From assembly GCF_900112475.1 (NCBI RefSeq), contig NZ_FOLW01000018.1, forward strand, positions 1 to 45,786: 45,786 nucleotides of DNA, written 5' to 3'. The notes below the pieces were generated by a model. The model had not been told where the DNA came from and made no database searches. It worked only from the letters and a program-made list of their open reading frames with translations. Source of the DNA: Pragia fontium DSM 5563 = ATCC 49100. GTDB taxonomy: Bacteria; Pseudomonadota; Gammaproteobacteria; Enterobacterales; Enterobacteriaceae. The translations under genes and the position numbers were made by a program. Below are positions 1 to 9,820 of the stretch, piece by piece. Every line of letters begins with the position of its first letter. The first letter of the stretch is position 1.

Positions 1-3000
1 TCACTGCGTGCTTCGCTCTCTCTGGCCACCAGCTGTCCTGCCTGATTTAACCGGTAACGCACCCCATCATTAAACGTCAGCTCCCTTTCACCGTCTACGC
101 TGGTACTTTCCACAAATCGGTCACCGCTGGCGCTATACACATAGCGCTGGATTTTCCCCATCGGGTTACTGTGTTCTGTTATCTGACCCAAAACATCATA
201 GTGATAATTATCAGTACCTGACCGACTATCATTACGCATCACCAGATTTCCGGCGCTGTCATAATGATATTCAATATAGTCACTGTGAATACTATCTGTT
301 CGATGCAGACTCTGGCGCTTTAGCTGACCGGATTGCGTATATTCAAATGAAACTGACAGAGCTTCACTCTGCTGCTGGCGGGTTAAACGGCCAATTTCGT
401 CAAAACCAAACTCCACCGGGGTATGGTCATCCACCTGCTGGCGAACCAACTGCCCCAGTTCGTTATACTCAAAACGCTGACGTTGTTTAAAGGCGCTTTC
501 TTCGGTCTGGCTATGGTGGCGTAACAAATGATGCTGCTCAGCTAACTGACCGAAGGCATTGTAGTGATAATCCAACTGACCCGTCACGTCCTGCTGACGC
601 TGACATTCCTGAGTTAATGCCCCAATAGCATTGTACTGGCGGGTGACTTCACAATATCGGTTTTTCGCCAGCGTCAATTGACCGCGTTTGTTATAGGCAT
701 AAGTTTCTGCCTTTTCTGGCTGGTTTTCCGGAGTTTTACTGACAATTCGCCCCATTTTATCGCAGGTCACCGCCAACAGCTGACCCAATGGGTTAATACT
801 CTGCGCTAAATACCCGGCTTCATCGTAATGATAGGTGCGCGCTTTACCCCAATAATCCCGCTCTTCTGTCAGGCGCCCCACCGCATCGCGATTCAGTTCC
901 CAGCGTTCACCACGCTGGTTAGTCACGCCAATTAATTGCTCTTCGGTATTATAGTGATATTGAATGCTATGCCCGTCAGGCAACGTTTGCTTCGCTAATC
1001 GCCCCTGACCAAAATAAGCAAACTGCGTAAGTTTCTTGCCCCGATCGCGGTATTCAATCAGATTATCTTCATCATCATAACGACAGCTGATAAATCCACC
1101 ATCCTCCAACTGACAGGCGGTCAATCTACCTTTTTTATCATAGTGATAACGGGTTTCATCACCGTTGGCTAAACGACGTTTCTGTAAATAACCATAGCGA
1201 TTAAATTCAAAATAAGTCACTCGTCCGGCACTGTCCTGAAGCTGATGCAAAAAACCCAGTTCATCGTAGGCCAATACCGTACGCTGCTGAGCATGATTTA
1301 CCGAGATTAATTGTCCTAGCGCATCGTGGTCGTAAGTGCTTTCCTGACCTAGCGGATTTCTTTGGCTAACCAGATTGCCCTTGTCATCCCATTGCTGTAA
1401 CCAGCGTTTTTTCTCCGCATCGGTAATGGCTACAGCCCGGTTGAGCTCATTATATTCAATATCAATACCGCTGCCGTCAGGGTAACGTCGACGCACAATA
1501 TTGGCACAGATATCATATTCCCATTCGGTTTTATTCCCCCCCGGGTCGATTTCTGAAATACCGCGCTGCTGAGCGTCATACTGATAGGATTTTACTCCTC
1601 CCAATGGGTCAATACGTACCAAAGGAAGCTGACGCTCGTCATATTGCAGAATGGTCGTATGACCGAGGGAATCGGTGATCAACGTCTCCTGACGTTCTGG
1701 ATGATAAACAAATGTATAATCAAACAGCCCATGATCGCCCCAGGCATGATGCACTCGCTGGATGCCATCATCATGCAGCGTATAGGCATAATAGAATGAC
1801 AAACCATTGCGATCGGTATGCCGAATCATCTGGTGATTATCAATATATTCAAAGCAGTAGGGTTGCTGATGTGCATCCAACACGGAAACCATATTGCCGT
1901 GAATATCCTGACGATAGCCGGCCAATAACACGCCGTCTCTGTCGGTATCGCTTTCAAATAAAATCAGATCGGTTAAATAGCCGCGTTCTTCATGATGACA
2001 GACAATTTTGCGCCCAGTTTCACCTTCAAGATTATATTCAACCAATCGCTGTAAACGATGTTGCCCATCACGCTCAAAATGCCAGCCGTTACCATTCAGA
2101 TCGACCATATGATTAAACCACAGGGTAATCTGTTGCTCTTCCGCTAACTGTTCAGCCTGCTGTAACCAGCCGATTGGCAATGGAAAATGATACTCAATGC
2201 CCTGTTTGGTGCGTAAGATTAATGAATCATCAAGCCGATAGATGGCATGTCCCTGCTGCCAGTCGTGACTGCGATGTTCCCATCCCTCAAAAGCAGGCAA
2301 CATTTCAAAAGCGGTTTTGTGGTCGGCAAATTGCGCAATGGCGCCCAAAATACCGTCATTCACCACCAGCGCCAGATGAATATCAGCTGGCGTCAGCCAG
2401 ATATGTCCAACGGCTCCCTGATGAGCCTGATGTCCTGAGTAATAGCGGTCCCATATCAGCGGTAGTCGCCCGGCCACCTCAAAATCATTCTGCTGAACAA
2501 TTACTTCGCCGGTAATCGAATTAACCGGTTCGGCATCAAAAATAACGCATTTAATGAAACCTTTAGGAAATTTTTCAAACAGCTTTTTCGCCAGCTTTGA
2601 ACCACGAAACGCCTTAAACAGTGCCAGTCCTATCGCCAGCAGGTTTAACGTTGGCGTTCCGCCAATCAGAACCGGACGCCCAACGGGAATCGGCAGCGTT
2701 ACCGCCGTTGGTAAAGAGAGTTCCTTCCTTTCCGTATGGGCGGCATTTTTTCCGGTGGGTAACATACCGGCAAACCAGCAGCTTAAAGAGGGCAGTGCCA
2801 GATAGGAAAAGGGATCGCCGTTCGCCGCTACCGTTTTACTGCCCATAAAAGCTTCAGCATCGCAAGACGGCAACTTTTGTGCATAACCAGCTCCTAAAGG
2901 AAAGTGTAATCCAGGAATATGGCGTGAGTTGGTGCCTACCGTGGCTCGCATTAGATTATTGACTAAAACAGGACGGTTAGAGCCACCACCTTGCCCTGCA

Positions 3001-3404
3001 CCGGCTCCCAACGCATCTTTTACCGAATTAGTCAGGCCAACTGCCGATTTAATCATCGGATTATTTTGAACGGACTCACTGTTCCATAATTTCCCACCGA
3101 CCTGAGCAGCGGCAGACTTGTAATCGCCTCTGGCAATAGCTGAAGCGACACCAGCCACTTCTTGTACCTTACCGACTTTATCCATGATATCCATGGCACC
3201 GGCCATCATTTCGTCAGGCACATTCTCTTGAACAAAATTCATCACCATTGAGCCAACAAAAGATTTTGCGCCATTAACCAGCTCGCGAAAATCAATCACC
3301 GCCCCAACATGAGGGTGAGGTATTGGTGTCGGCGTCGGCACATTCACCATATGTACATCAACACCAACCACCGGCGACAAATGAGTAGAAGCTAATAAAC
3401 TCAT
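1..3404 (-). CDS. PAAR/RHS-repeat type VI secretion effector, 3' end outside window
   Basis: Open frame of 1134 codons from ATG at 3404 to the window edge with no stop, so the C-terminal toxin is not visible. Residues 1-35 (GVDVHMVNVPTP, IPHPHVG) and about 150-260 (HIPGLHFPLG, FMGSKTVAANGDPFSYLALP, LPIPVGRPVLIGGTP) form a PAAR-like tip domain of the kind found in RHS effectors, split by a helical, Gly-rich insert at about 36-145. A DUF6531-like stretch follows at about 285-330 (IFDAEPVNSITGE, LIWDRYYSG). From about 470 onward there are many YD/RHS repeats such as YHYDKKGRLT, FEYNELGQLV and YHYDSAGNLV. In this family the RHS shell encloses a polymorphic toxin delivered on the VgrG spike. The ATG overlaps the stop of the upstream TPR-like gene as ATGA, implying translational coupling. 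No immunity gene can be seen because it would lie further left. Family assignment is firm; toxin activity is unknown. Confidence 0.93.
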   Translation of the reverse strand, partial: MSLLASTHLSPVVGVDVHMVNVPTPTPIPHPHVGAVIDFRELVNGAKSFVGSMVMNFVQENVPDEMMAGAMDIMDKVGKVQEVAGVASAIARGDYKSAAAQVGGKLWNSESVQNNPMIKSAVGLTNSVKDALGAGAGQGGGSNRPVLVNNLMRATVGTNSRHIPGLHFPLGAGYAQKLPSCDAEAFMGSKTVAANGDPFSYLALPSLSCWFAGMLPTGKNAAHTERKELSLPTAVTLPIPVGRPVLIGGTPTLNLLAIGLALFKAFRGSKLAKKLFEKFPKGFIKCVIFDAEPVNSITGEVIVQQNDFEVAGRLPLIWDRYYSGHQAHQGAVGHIWLTPADIHLALVVNDGILGAIAQFADHKTAFEMLPAFEGWEHRSHDWQQGHAIYRLDDSLILRTKQGIEYHFPLPIGWLQQAEQLAEEQQITLWFNHMVDLNGNGWHFERDGQHRLQRLVEYNLEGETGRKIVCHHEERGYLTDLILFESDTDRDGVLLAGYRQDIHGNMVSVLDAHQQPYCFEYIDNHQMIRHTDRNGLSFYYAYTLHDDGIQRVHHAWGDHGLFDYTFVYHPERQETLITDSLGHTTILQYDERQLPLVRIDPLGGVKSYQYDAQQRGISEIDPGGNKTEWEYDICANIVRRRYPDGSGIDIEYNELNRAVAITDAEKKRWLQQWDDKGNLVSQRNPLGQESTYDHDALGQLISVNHAQQRTVLAYDELGFLHQLQDSAGRVTYFEFNRYGYLQKRRLANGDETRYHYDKKGRLTACQLEDGGFISCRYDDEDNLIEYRDRGKKLTQFAYFGQGRLAKQTLPDGHSIQYHYNTEEQLIGVTNQRGERWELNRDAVGRLTEERDYWGKARTYHYDEAGYLAQSINPLGQLLAVTCDKMGRIVSKTPENQPEKAETYAYNKRGQLTLAKNRYCEVTRQYNAIGALTQECQRQQDVTGQLDYHYNAFGQLAEQHHLLRHHSQTEESAFKQRQRFEYNELGQLVRQQVDDHTPVEFGFDEIGRLTRQQQSEALSVSFEYTQSGQLKRQSLHRTDSIHSDYIEYHYDSAGNLVMRNDSRSGTDNYHYDVLGQITEHSNPMGKIQRYVYSASGDRFVESTSVDGERELTFNDGVRYRLNQAGQLVARESEARS

Positions 3405-4729
3405 ACGTTAATCTCCTCTTCCTGAGGCGGATTAAGGGGATCGATACGGACAAAGTCCTCCCAATCATCGCCGTATAACTCGGCAAATTTCTCCACCATT
3501 TCTGCGTGTCGGACATCAATGGAACTGATACGCTGATAAAGCCAGTGGGTGACTAAGGGTAAAGAACTTTGTTTACGCCAATCCACTTCCATACATAAAC
3601 CGGCATCAACACCGTCAAAAGCGGCCTCAATCGCAGTGGCGGAATGCCGGGCTTTTTCCCAGCATTCCGCACGCATTCTGTCGGCTTCAACCGTCAGAAT
3701 ATAATCTTGATCTTCAAGGGAATAGGTTGGAATACGGTCATAATATTCCGCCGCCATTTGATACTCTTTATCAAAGAGATACACACTACTGATGCCAAAC
3801 AGCGCATTAACAATCAGCTTATTACCCGCCGGGTGCTGCGCTGCCTTAGCCTGCTCCGCGGCCTGAAGAGATTGCTCATAAGCATGGAGAGAATTCTTTT
3901 TATCCTGCCACTTTAAATAAGCGGCACCGGCAATCAAATGAACGACCACACTCTGATCGAACCATCCGGCTTTATTGGTGATAGCCAATGCTGATTGAGA
4001 TAAACTTTCTAAACGTTGCGGATCGTTATTCTTTAAGGTCTCTGTTAGTTCAACAAATAAGCGCCTGAACTTACCGCTATCTCCCCTTTCGTTAGATTCA
4101 GCAATCATCTCGCGCGGGACGTTTTCACAAAAATACTTTCCAGTAATACTATGAACTCTTCCCGTATGCTCGTCTGCGAGCTTAGAAAAGAGCGCCTCTT
4201 CAGCGGTATAAATAACCAGACGGATACGGTCAGAGGCCCAATTTCCAGAGACGATTTCACTGATTAATGTACCGAGCCACGACTCCATCTTTGCCAAACT
4301 TTTTAAGTTAGAGGGAGAGAAAATAAGCATGAAGCCAGGAAATATGTCTGGATGGTATGCCATCAGACTATGACAAATTTGCAGAAGATATTGAGTTTCC
4401 GTTATTCCTTTTGCTTTTTCAGGTACTGACCAGTTAGCTTCGATTCCCTGAGCTAAAGAACCATCACGCCGCTGGTCGTAAAAATAAATAATGTGTTGCG
4501 CTAGCTGGGCTGCATACTTTTCACCAGAGGTGAAATCCTCATAAAACTGCATAGTACAGCAGCCATTTTCCTGCTGAACCTGAAAATAAGTATTAAGTAA
4601 ATAAAGATCGTCTTCGTTAGCCTGCCAGTACAGTAATCTGGCATCTGGTTGTTCAGCAAACGTTAAACAATCTTCATGAGCCTGCATAAAACGACGCTCT
4701 ACCGGGTTTGAAGGCTGCCAATTATCCAT
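3401..4729 (-). CDS. Unrecognised protein with TPR-like C-terminal half, in VgrG-RHS operon
   Basis: 442 residues, acidic, without signal peptide or membrane segment, so probably cytoplasmic. The N-terminal half (to about 215) looks alpha/beta, with hydrophobic strands such as GFMLIFSP and IRLVIYTAEE but no nucleotide-binding motif. From about 220 to 395 the sequence is helical with TPR-like spacing (AGAAYLKWQDKKNSLHAYEQSL, then GISSVYLFDKEYQMAAEYYDRI are typical A/B helix pairs). It begins 45 bp after vgrG and its stop overlaps the RHS start by 4 bp. This position between VgrG and a PAAR-RHS effector is where T6SS adaptor or chaperone genes (DUF4123/Tap, Eag/DUF1795, DUF2169 types) usually sit, but I see none of those signatures. 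I infer an effector loading or adaptor role from context only. An immunity role is less likely because it precedes the effector. Confidence 0.8.
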   Translation of the reverse strand: MDNWQPSNPVERRFMQAHEDCLTFAEQPDARLLYWQANEDDLYLLNTYFQVQQENGCCTMQFYEDFTSGEKYAAQLAQHIIYFYDQRRDGSLAQGIEANWSVPEKAKGITETQYLLQICHSLMAYHPDIFPGFMLIFSPSNLKSLAKMESWLGTLISEIVSGNWASDRIRLVIYTAEEALFSKLADEHTGRVHSITGKYFCENVPREMIAESNERGDSGKFRRLFVELTETLKNNDPQRLESLSQSALAITNKAGWFDQSVVVHLIAGAAYLKWQDKKNSLHAYEQSLQAAEQAKAAQHPAGNKLIVNALFGISSVYLFDKEYQMAAEYYDRIPTYSLEDQDYILTVEADRMRAECWEKARHSATAIEAAFDGVDAGLCMEVDWRKQSSLPLVTHWLYQRISSIDVRHAEMVEKFAELYGDDWEDFVRIDPLNPPQEEEINV

Positions 4730-4774
4730 GTGTATTCACCTTTGATTATTCCCTATCCGTATACCTATCAGTGT

Positions 4775-7048
4775 TTATGGATTGAGCTTCACAACCGCAC
4801 CTTCAACAATATTTTCCGAGCTGCCGTTTGAGTGAACCTTTGGCGCCACCACGCTATATTCACTCTGACCAGCCACCGTAATATTCACCCCCATAATTCG
4901 TACATTACCGGCGGAATCCATGGTAATTTGTGAGCTGCCGCAGCCAATAACAATGCTGTCAGCCGCAGAGATAACTAAATTACTGGACTGTAGCTTTTGC
5001 TCTGCCGTCACAATCAATTCCTGATTACCAGTCACATTGACCTTATGGGAAGCCTGAAATGTTTCCGTCATCAAACCATGAATCGTCACTGTTTTAGTGC
5101 CATTAACCGTCGTTTCCTGGGTGCCCTGAACCAATACTTTTTGGTTAGAAAGATATTTGGCATCCTGATCGCCATTAACAGTGAAATTATGTAGATTCTC
5201 ATAAGTCGTCGTTTCTACACCGGTAACCGTAACATCCTGAGTACCGGTCACTTTGACCGTATGAGTGCCGAGAATCGTGGTTTCCTGATTACCATCAATA
5301 TTCACCGTTTCATTAACTTTAACGTGATCGGTACGGCTACCGGTAACGTCAATCGTTTGGTCAGCCCCTACGGTAATCTTCTGATTAGCATCAATATTTA
5401 CCGTTTCATCTTTAACCACGTGGTCGGTTCGCTGGCCGGTCACATCTATCGACTGGTCACCGGTGACATTGGTACTCTGATTACCCGTTACGTTTATTGT
5501 CTGGTGTTGGCCAATGTTTTCCGTATGGTCCATATCGACATCGGTGGTGCGGTTATTACGCACGCTGGTATTCATATCGCGCTGGGCGTGCATGAACACT
5601 TCTTGATTGCCGTCTGAATCTTCAAAGCGCAGTTCATTAAAACCTTCGCCCTTATGGGTTTTCGATTTTATCGACATCTGAGTTTTCGCAGCGGGTAAAT
5701 CTAGCGGAGGACTGTTTTTGCCGTTATAGGTGGTGCCCATGATCATGGGTTGGTCAATATCACCATTTAAGTAAGAGACAACCACCTCTTGGCCTATCCG
5801 AGGCGTTGACAGAAAGCCAAAACCATCACCATTCCAGTTTTGTGCTACACGGATCCAACAGGATGCATTTTCATCTGGCGCATCATATTTATTCCAGTGA
5901 AAGTGAATTTTTACCTGACCAAACTCATTAACATAAATTTCTTCTCCCGCCGGCCCAACAACTGTGGCGGTTTCATCGCCAAATACCGTTGGCTTGGGCT
6001 TAAACGGTGCTCGCCAATCAACAGAGCCGGGAATAAAGGTAAACTGGTTGGTTATTGCGGCAGTACCGCCGGAAGATTCTTCTGCTACAGACTGCGGTAA
6101 TGTTCCCCGATGAACAATGCTGACAATCTGCCAGTTACTATTAATCGCCTCTGACGGGTGTTCGGCAATCGTGAACATCTTACCCGGCATTAAATGAATA
6201 CTATTACTTTCGGCTTTACCTGACAGGCTATTTGCCTGGTAGGCTTCCAAACGATATTTAGCATATTGCTGAGCAACAGCATCATCATCATAACGACCGT
6301 AACTTTCATAAATCGTATATAAAGGACGCTTACCGGATTTTTTCGCTTTAGAATCCAGCCCAACATCAGGGTGAGAGAATTTATAATCTTTAAGGTGAAC
6401 AGCATTGGGCTTCATTTTAGCCCCATACTGGAGTTTATGGATTACCTGTTCTCGGTTAGCGCTTTGAACATGCGCGTTATACAGTAGATATTCACCACCG
6501 GTCATTCCTGTCCGGCTATCGCTATAGAACATATTATTTTCTTCAAACCAGAAAACAATCCCTTCCTCTGCCGCTAGCCGACTAAAAAAGTCATAATCCG
6601 TTTCATCACGTTGGGTGGTATATTCCCACTGTTTATGGGAGTCGAGCAGTTTAGATTCAGCCCTAACATTATGTTTTTTTAATAGTTCATCTAAAATATT
6701 AGGGATCGATTTGAAGTGAAAAATTCGATTATCCTGTGCCAAAGTAAGCAGCCAGAGCTCAGGACGAATAGTAAAGGTGTAGTAGGTGCGATGGAAGCCG
6801 CTATCACCATAGAATGCTTCTGCCACAATGCCATTAATAGTTCTTTGAACCTGCCCATCAACCTTGATAACCAGTGATGCCTTCTGTAGCAACTGCCCAT
6901 CCATATCGATGCTGGCATCGTTACTGGCTACCTTAACTTCCAGTTTAAATAAGGTTGATAATGCTTCTTCCAGCGTGAAATCAACTACATCAAAAGTTGA
7001 ATCAGACAGACTTCCAATTTTACAGGAGAAATATAAACCAGTATCCAT
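4775..7048 (-). CDS. vgrG: Type VI secretion spike protein VgrG (TssI)
   Basis: 757 residues. The N-terminal gp27-like part runs to about 370 (ETDYDFFSRLAAEEGIVFWF is the characteristic segment). The gp5-like OB fold lies at about 385-470 (FGQVKIHFHWNKYD, SCWIRVAQNWNG, PRIGQEVVVSYLNGD, DQPMIMG). It is followed by a long beta-helix made of short repeats, VTGNQ / VTGDQ / VTGQRTDHV / VNIDGNQ, at about 510-690. The protein ends at VVKLNP shortly after the spike, so there is no C-terminal effector extension and cargo must be loaded non-covalently. Three copies assemble into the spike on which a PAAR tip sits; the matching PAAR-RHS protein is encoded two genes downstream. No sheath, baseplate or membrane-complex genes are in the window, so this looks like an orphan cassette served by a T6SS encoded elsewhere. 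It follows phoU in the same direction but is separated by a terminator and 361 AT-rich bases. Confidence 0.96.
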   Translation of the reverse strand: MDTGLYFSCKIGSLSDSTFDVVDFTLEEALSTLFKLEVKVASNDASIDMDGQLLQKASLVIKVDGQVQRTINGIVAEAFYGDSGFHRTYYTFTIRPELWLLTLAQDNRIFHFKSIPNILDELLKKHNVRAESKLLDSHKQWEYTTQRDETDYDFFSRLAAEEGIVFWFEENNMFYSDSRTGMTGGEYLLYNAHVQSANREQVIHKLQYGAKMKPNAVHLKDYKFSHPDVGLDSKAKKSGKRPLYTIYESYGRYDDDAVAQQYAKYRLEAYQANSLSGKAESNSIHLMPGKMFTIAEHPSEAINSNWQIVSIVHRGTLPQSVAEESSGGTAAITNQFTFIPGSVDWRAPFKPKPTVFGDETATVVGPAGEEIYVNEFGQVKIHFHWNKYDAPDENASCWIRVAQNWNGDGFGFLSTPRIGQEVVVSYLNGDIDQPMIMGTTYNGKNSPPLDLPAAKTQMSIKSKTHKGEGFNELRFEDSDGNQEVFMHAQRDMNTSVRNNRTTDVDMDHTENIGQHQTINVTGNQSTNVTGDQSIDVTGQRTDHVVKDETVNIDANQKITVGADQTIDVTGSRTDHVKVNETVNIDGNQETTILGTHTVKVTGTQDVTVTGVETTTYENLHNFTVNGDQDAKYLSNQKVLVQGTQETTVNGTKTVTIHGLMTETFQASHKVNVTGNQELIVTAEQKLQSSNLVISAADSIVIGCGSSQITMDSAGNVRIMGVNITVAGQSEYSVVAPKVHSNGSSENIVEGAVVKLNP

Positions 7049-7409
7049 AAATAATATCCCTATTCATTATTTAATATTAAAAGCTTAATATTCCTTAACG
7101 CTAGGGTTTTATTAAAAAGTCATTAATAACTAACATTAATTATAATTAACCCCATAAGTTAAACAAAAAATAACACACAACCAGACACCCCATCAATACT
7201 GGTATATTTAACAGGTTTAGATATAAAACAACGAATTAATCAAATAAAAACCATATAAAAAAAGTTAAAAGAAAAGTATAAATCAATTAAAAAACAAATA
7301 ACGGAATGAATAATGAGCGGAATATAAATAAGAAGGGGATTAATAGATAAAAAAACAAAATTAATAGAAACGCCCAACCATATTAATGGAAAGGGCGTTG
7401 GAGTATTAA
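7049..7409. other. AT-rich intergenic region upstream of vgrG
   Basis: 361 bp with no credible gene. It is strongly AT-rich with many A and T runs, unlike the flanking coding DNA. It must contain the promoter of the vgrG cassette, though I cannot single one out. It holds the phoU terminator at its right end and, at 7154-7175, a 22-bp sequence repeated exactly at 13171-13192 upstream of nadV. The composition fits H-NS-type silencing of acquired DNA, which is an inference. Confidence 0.7.
7360..7399 (-). terminator. Rho-independent terminator after phoU
   Basis: Read on the minus strand, AACGCCC (7399-7393) pairs with GGGCGTT (7375-7369), with a further CAT/ATG pairing in the loop. It is followed by TTTC and more T-rich sequence. 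It lies directly after the phoU stop and should separate the pst operon from vgrG. Confidence 0.75.
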
Positions 7410-8123
7410 TTATTTTTTAGCCAATAAATTCTCAACTTCATCACCGCTACGGTGGCGGAAGTCTTGGCCTTTGACGAAATAGAAGATAAATTCGCAAATG
7501 TTCTGGCAGCGGTCGCCAATACGTTCAATGGATCGGGCACAGGCCAATGCGGTTAATACGCTGGGAATAGAGCGTGGATCTTCCATCATATAGGTCATTA
7601 ACTGACGAATAATGCCTTCATATTCTTGATCGACCTTTTGGTCTTCACGATAAATACGAATTGCTTCATCAATATCCATACGCGCAAAGGCATCCAGCAC
7701 ATCATGCAGCATTTGTACCGTATGACGCCCCAGTGATTCCAGATTCACCAGCAATGGCTGATGCTGTTGGGAGAATTTTTCCAGCGCCATACGACAGATT
7801 TTATCCGCCACATCACCGATACGTTCCAGTTCAGAAACGGTTTTGGTTATTGCCATCACTAAACGCAGATCGCTGGCCGTGGGCTGACGTTTGGCAATAA
7901 TTCGCACGCAGGCTTCATCGATAGCTACTTCCATATTATTGACCTTACGGTCGTCCTCAATCACCCGCCGAGCCAATTCTTCATCGGCCTGATGCATGGC
8001 GTTGATAGCATCGGTTAGCTGCTGTTCCACCAGCCCACCCATGACCATCACCTGAGTACGGATATGTTCCAGTTCCGCATTAAACTGACCAGAAATATGT
8101 TTGCCTAAATTAAGGTTTTCCAT
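7410..8123 (-). CDS. phoU: Phosphate-specific transport system accessory protein PhoU
   Basis: 237 residues (E. coli 241). The two-fold repeated three-helix bundle of the family is evident from paired motifs: [15 protein letters not shown] near residue 95 and [15 protein letters not shown] near 199, which carry the metal-binding acidic residues. PhoU is a peripheral cytoplasmic protein that transmits the state of the PstSCAB transporter to PhoR and restrains phosphate uptake when phosphate is plentiful. It is the last gene of the operon, 15 bp after pstB, and is followed by a terminator. Confidence 0.97.
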   Translation of the reverse strand: MENLNLGKHISGQFNAELEHIRTQVMVMGGLVEQQLTDAINAMHQADEELARRVIEDDRKVNNMEVAIDEACVRIIAKRQPTASDLRLVMAITKTVSELERIGDVADKICRMALEKFSQQHQPLLVNLESLGRHTVQMLHDVLDAFARMDIDEAIRIYREDQKVDQEYEGIIRQLMTYMMEDPRSIPSVLTALACARSIERIGDRCQNICEFIFYFVKGQDFRHRSGDEVENLLAKK

Positions 8124-8138
8124 GTGGGTTCCCCGTTA

Positions 8139-8918
8139 TCAACCGTAGCGACCGGTAATGTAGTCTTCTGTCTGTCTTTTTTGCGGTGCGGTGAACATCA
8201 TATCGGTGTCAGCGTATTCAATAAGCTCCCCCAGATACATAAACGCCGTATGGTCTGAACAACGCGCCGCCTGCTGCATATTGTGGGTAACAATCACCAC
8301 GGTATAGTCTGATTTCAGTTCACTGATCAGTTCTTCGATTCGACCAGTAGAGATCGGGTCAAGAGCCGAACAAGGTTCATCCAACAGCAGTACTTCCGGA
8401 CGAATAGCAATCCCTCTGGCGATGCACAAACGTTGCTGCTGACCACCAGATAAGCTGTAACCACTTTGATTAAGCTTATCTTTGGTTTCATCCCACAGCG
8501 CGGCTTTGGTTAATGCCCACTGCACTCTTTCATCCATTTCAGTGCGGGGAAGGCGCTCAAACAGGCGAACACCAAAGGCGATATTGTCATAAATAGACAT
8601 AGGGAATGGCGTTGGTTTCTGAAAAACCATGCCAACTTTCGCACGCAGCAGCGCCACATCCTGATTATCCTCAAGGATATTTTTGCCATCCAGCAAAATT
8701 TCGCCAGTAGCCGTTTGCTCAGGGTAAAGCTGATACATTTTATTAAAGGTGCGTAGCAAGGTAGATTTACCGCATCCGGATGGGCCGATAAACGCCGTTA
8801 CCTGATTTTTGGCAATATCTAATGAGATATTCTTTAACGCATGGAATTTCCCATAATAAAAGTTCAGATCGCGTACCTGAATTTTGCTATCGGTTGAGTT
8901 ATCACTCACTAAATTCAT
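8139..8918 (-). CDS. pstB: Phosphate ABC transporter ATP-binding protein PstB
   Basis: ATPase of the high-affinity phosphate importer. It has Walker [10 protein letters not shown], the Q-loop in VFQKPTPFP, signature LSGGQQQR, Walker B LLLDEP followed by CSALDP, and the switch histidine in VTHNMQQ. It ends in ITGRYG as in E. coli. I place the start at ATG 8918 (MNLVSDNS...; 259 residues, E. coli 257), which has a GAGAG ribosome site about 8 bases upstream and leaves 13 bp after pstA. The longer reading from 8951 would overlap pstA and add 11 residues that the family lacks. Confidence 0.97.
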   Translation of the reverse strand: MNLVSDNSTDSKIQVRDLNFYYGKFHALKNISLDIAKNQVTAFIGPSGCGKSTLLRTFNKMYQLYPEQTATGEILLDGKNILEDNQDVALLRAKVGMVFQKPTPFPMSIYDNIAFGVRLFERLPRTEMDERVQWALTKAALWDETKDKLNQSGYSLSGGQQQRLCIARGIAIRPEVLLLDEPCSALDPISTGRIEELISELKSDYTVVIVTHNMQQAARCSDHTAFMYLGELIEYADTDMMFTAPQKRQTEDYITGRYG

Positions 8919-8931
8919 TAAACAGTCTCTC

Positions 8932-9819
8932 TTAGTATTTTTTCTTGGCAAAAATCACACGCGCCAGAATATTCAACAATAAAACGCATAGGGTAATCAG
9001 CAATACGCCTGCCCACGCCAGCTGTTGCCATTCGGCAAACGGACTCATCGCAAACTTGAATATGGTGACCGGTAGGTTAGCTATTGGATGACTCAGGTCG
9101 AGGCTCCAGAACTGGTTGGATAACGCAGTAAACAGCAGTGGTGCCGTCTCACCAGCAATACGCGCTATCGCCAACAAAACACCGGTCACTATCCCTGAAA
9201 CCGACGCTTTCAGCGTCAGGGATAATATAATCTTCCATTTTGGGGTACCCAGAGCATAAGCGGCTTCCCGCAGGGTATCCGGCACCAAGCGCAGCATATT
9301 TTCCGTCGTACGGATAACAATCGGTACTTGCAACAGCGCCAAAGCAATCACCCCGGCCCAGCCGGAAAAGCGCTCCATTTGAGTAACCACAATGGTATAG
9401 ACAAACAAGCCAACCACAATGGAAGGTGCAGATAACAAAATGTCATTAATAAAGCGCACAATGGAGGCTAACAGCGATTTTCGCCCATATTCAGCCAGAT
9501 AAATCCCCGCCAAAATGCCCAAGGGCGTTCCAATAACCGTTGCCCACAGAATTAATAGGCCACTACCCGCTAGCGCATTGGCTAATCCACCTCCGGTGGT
9601 ATTCGGCGGCGGTGTCATTTCGGTAAACAGCGCCATCGACATGCCATCAATACCTCTGGTAATGGTGGCAAACAGGATCCAGATTAACCAGAACAGGCCG
9701 AAGGCCATGGCCATCATTGAGACAAACAGCGCTAACCGATTCTTTTGACGACGCCACGCCTGCATACGCCGACGGCTGGCATCAGAGAAAGCGCTATCAG
9801 ATTGATTTATTATGCTCAT
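8932..9819 (-). CDS. pstA: Phosphate ABC transporter permease PstA
   Basis: Inner-membrane permease with about six transmembrane segments and the EAA-type loop ([14 protein letters not shown]) that contacts PstB. The start at 9819 (MSIINQSD...) gives 295 residues (E. coli 296) and has GAGGGG six bases upstream. It follows the pstC stop by a single base (TAA-G-ATG). The upstream in-frame ATG at 9834 lies inside pstC and has no ribosome site in register. The downstream end is 13 bp before pstB. Confidence 0.96.
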   Translation of the reverse strand: MSIINQSDSAFSDASRRRMQAWRRQKNRLALFVSMMAMAFGLFWLIWILFATITRGIDGMSMALFTEMTPPPNTTGGGLANALAGSGLLILWATVIGTPLGILAGIYLAEYGRKSLLASIVRFINDILLSAPSIVVGLFVYTIVVTQMERFSGWAGVIALALLQVPIVIRTTENMLRLVPDTLREAAYALGTPKWKIILSLTLKASVSGIVTGVLLAIARIAGETAPLLFTALSNQFWSLDLSHPIANLPVTIFKFAMSPFAEWQQLAWAGVLLITLCVLLLNILARVIFAKKKY

Positions 9820-9820
9820 C

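Noticed and set aside
1712-2848. Several plus-strand open frames of 60-134 codons
   Set aside because: They lie antisense within the RHS coding frame, which is continuous and carries clear domain motifs. Their compositions are atypical of proteins.
5261-5617. 118-codon plus-strand frame and repeat tract resembling a CRISPR array
   Set aside because: The repeats are in-frame protein repeats of the VgrG beta-helix, without constant repeats and unique spacers; the plus frame is a shadow.
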